Of a stretch of DNA of 7,612 nucleotides, positions 6,351-7,612 are shown piece by piece. Position 1 is the first letter of the stretch. Each line of letters opens with the position of its first letter. The stretch lies in the NCBI GenBank assembly GCA_024641445.1, contig JAHEDA010000024.1, forward strand, positions 1-7,612. The letters are read 5' to 3'. The position numbers and the translations under genes were made by a program. This stretch comes from Gammaproteobacteria bacterium. Its GTDB lineage: Bacteria; Pseudomonadota; Gammaproteobacteria; UBA6429; Thiohalophilaceae. A model generated the notes under the pieces. The model saw only the letters and a program-made list of their open reading frames with translations. It had not been told where the DNA came from and did no database searches.

Positions 6351-7324
6351 AATTTCAGGTAACTCTCATATCTGGCCTGACTTATCTTGTCGGCGTCGAC
6401 TGCCCGCCTGATGGCGCAGCCTCGTTCACTCCGATGCGTGCAGTCACGAAACTGGCAGTTGCCAAGGTATTGGTTAAATTCTCGGAAGCCTTGTACCAAT
6501 TGTGATTCTGTAATATCACCCAGACCAAACTCGCGCACACCTGGCGAATCGATAATATCGCCGCCATCTGGCAAGTGGTAGAGGTGTGCGGCGGTGGTGG
6601 TGTGGCGGCCTTTGTTTGTTGCAGTAGAGACCTCGCCGGTACTGGCAATCTGCTCACCGAGTATTTCGTTTAATAAAGTTGATTTCCCCACCCCGGATTG
6701 GCCGACAAAAATACTGCAAAGACCCTGCAGGGAAAGTGTTAACGCATCTAAATGGTAGTGTGCCTGTGCGCTGGTATAGATCACCTCGTAGTTCGCTTCG
6801 ACATAACACTGTAGCTGTTGTGTCACGGTCGCCAGTTCCTCCTGACGAAGGAGATCATGTTTATTTACGACAATAATAGGTGTAATGGAGAGGAGCTCAG
6901 CGGCGACCAGATATCGATCGATGAGTCGGGTATTCAGCTCCGGGACCGGTGCACAGACCACCACAATCTGATCGATATTGGCAGCGATTAGTTTTTCCTG
7001 ACCGTTGGCAGAGGGGCGCTTCAGAATAGTTCGACGTGGTAGCAGGGTGAGGATCACCCCATGGGTAGCGTCGATCTCCTGCCAGATGACCTCATCACCA
7101 CACACCGGCGCCTCGGCGGTACGGCGCAGGTGACACTGTATCAATCGGCCTTGATGATCTTCTGCTACATATAGCTGGCCGCGGCGGGTAATGACTCTAC
7201 CGGAGACGCCACTATTTTTGTTATCGTGATTATCTGGTGAGGTTGCCTCCGCATTGACCCGGTGTCTCTCCTGGTGTTGTGAAATGCGATTTTTTTGTTG
7301 CTGGGTAAGGTGACGTTTCGGCAT
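6329..7324 (-). CDS. rsgA: Small ribosomal subunit biogenesis GTPase RsgA
   Basis: RsgA (YjeQ/YloQ) is a circularly permuted GTPase that binds the maturing 30S subunit, checks the decoding centre and releases RbfA. The 331-aa product has a basic, Gln-rich N-terminus and an OB-fold at about 40-100. The permuted GTPase motifs follow in the order G4 NKHD (154-157), G5 TSAQ (184-187), G1 GQSGVGKST (208-216), G2 within TNKGRHTTT (236-244) and G3 DSPG (259-262). A C-terminal zinc finger uses C290, C295, H297 and C303. E. coli RsgA is about 350 aa, so it is complete. It starts 10 bp after the stop of the pterin dehydratase gene with no convincing Shine-Dalgarno, so coupling to that upstream gene is likely. 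It converges on motB with a 4-nt overlap and ends in its own terminator hairpin. Confidence 0.97.
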   Translation of the reverse strand: MPKRHLTQQQKNRISQHQERHRVNAEATSPDNHDNKNSGVSGRVITRRGQLYVAEDHQGRLIQCHLRRTAEAPVCGDEVIWQEIDATHGVILTLLPRRTILKRPSANGQEKLIAANIDQIVVVCAPVPELNTRLIDRYLVAAELLSITPIIVVNKHDLLRQEELATVTQQLQCYVEANYEVIYTSAQAHYHLDALTLSLQGLCSIFVGQSGVGKSTLLNEILGEQIASTGEVSTATNKGRHTTTAAHLYHLPDGGDIIDSPGVREFGLGDITESQLVQGFREFNQYLGNCQFRDCTHRSERGCAIRRAVDADKISQARYESYLKLREGDSR

Positions 7325-7334
7325 GTTCGATGGC

Positions 7335-7612
7335 TCAGACAGTCATCATTTCATACAGACGATTAAGCCTGGCCGCACAGATAAGATCATTCATGCTGAG
7401 CGCGCTGATACTGTGAGTGGTAAAGATAACTCGACAGTTGCGGTAATTGATGCGCATCTCGGGGTGATGATCTTGCTCGGTGGCAAGATTTGCTACGGCA
7501 TTGATGAATTGCATAGTGGCGTGAAAATCAGCGAAATCAAATTGGCGTTCGATTGTTCTGGAGGTTGGGTCTTCACGCCAACTCGGTAATTCATGTAGTC
7601 GCGCTCGCGCCA
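7335..7612 (-). CDS. phhB: Pterin-4a-carbinolamine dehydratase, C-terminal part (start outside window)
   Basis: This enzyme dehydrates 4a-hydroxytetrahydropterin after aromatic amino-acid hydroxylation, allowing the pterin cofactor to be recycled. Ninety-one residues are visible up to the TGA (complement of 7335-7337); the family is usually about 110, so roughly 20 N-terminal residues lie beyond the right edge. The segment reads LHELPSWREDPTSRTIERQF, then FADFHATMQFINAVANLA, and the active-site DHHPEMRINY (complement of about 7443-7472). Downstream spacing fits the PCD family pattern: HHP, five residues, Tyr, nine residues, His, then Asp after eight more. The C-terminus is NDLICAARLNRLYEMMTV. 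It lies just upstream of rsgA in the same direction with a 10-bp gap, so the two are probably cotranscribed. Whether a phenylalanine hydroxylase partner exists cannot be judged here. Confidence 0.93.
   Translation of the reverse strand, partial: ARARLHELPSWREDPTSRTIERQFDFADFHATMQFINAVANLATEQDHHPEMRINYRNCRVIFTTHSISALSMNDLICAARLNRLYEMMTV

Noticed and set aside
7323..7589. Plus-strand 88-residue frame at the right end
   Set aside because: It is antisense to the clearly recognisable pterin-4a-carbinolamine dehydratase with its DHHPE active site.

Overview
This window is a stretch of chromosome from a motile gammaproteobacterium. The DnaX, YbaB, RecR, MotA, MotB and RsgA proteins all read as gammaproteobacterial-type orthologues. 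The 4.5S RNA aligns along its length with the small E. coli form, and the order 4.5S RNA - dnaX - ybaB - recR fits that class. I cannot place the genus from sequence alone. No insertion sequence, prophage, CRISPR array, tRNA or rRNA is visible, and no gene-free stretch exceeds 300 bases, so this is core rather than accessory DNA.

Layout, left to right. (1) Positions 1-102: 4.5S signal recognition particle RNA (ffs), missing about 12 nt of its 5' end at the window edge. (2) 196-2816, plus strand: the DNA maintenance cluster dnaX (clamp loader tau subunit), ybaB (nucleoid-associated protein) and recR (recombination mediator), closely spaced and probably cotranscribed. (3) 2813-4294, minus strand: an HDOD-GAF signalling-type protein, converging on recR with a 4-nt overlap. 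(4) 4295-4522: a divergent intergenic region with a good sigma-28 (FliA) flagellar promoter facing motA and a weaker sigma-28-like site facing the HDOD gene. (5) 4523-6332, plus strand: motA-motB, the flagellar stator. (6) 6329-7324, minus strand: rsgA, a ribosome-assembly GTPase, converging on motB with another 4-nt overlap. Its last codons form a hairpin followed by a T-rich tract, which looks like its terminator. (7) 7335-7612, minus strand: the C-terminal 91 residues of a pterin-4a-carbinolamine dehydratase (phhB-type), whose start lies beyond the right edge, directly upstream of rsgA.

Functionally there are three blocks: replication and repair (dnaX-ybaB-recR), motility (HDOD-GAF plus motAB, probably sharing flagellar late-gene control) and a phhB-rsgA pair. 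I found no clearly new system. The observations most worth checking are the paired divergent sigma-28-like sites that tie the HDOD-GAF gene to the stator operon, the terminator encoded inside the end of rsgA, and a possible six-codon leader ORF whose stop overlaps the dnaX start as ATGA.
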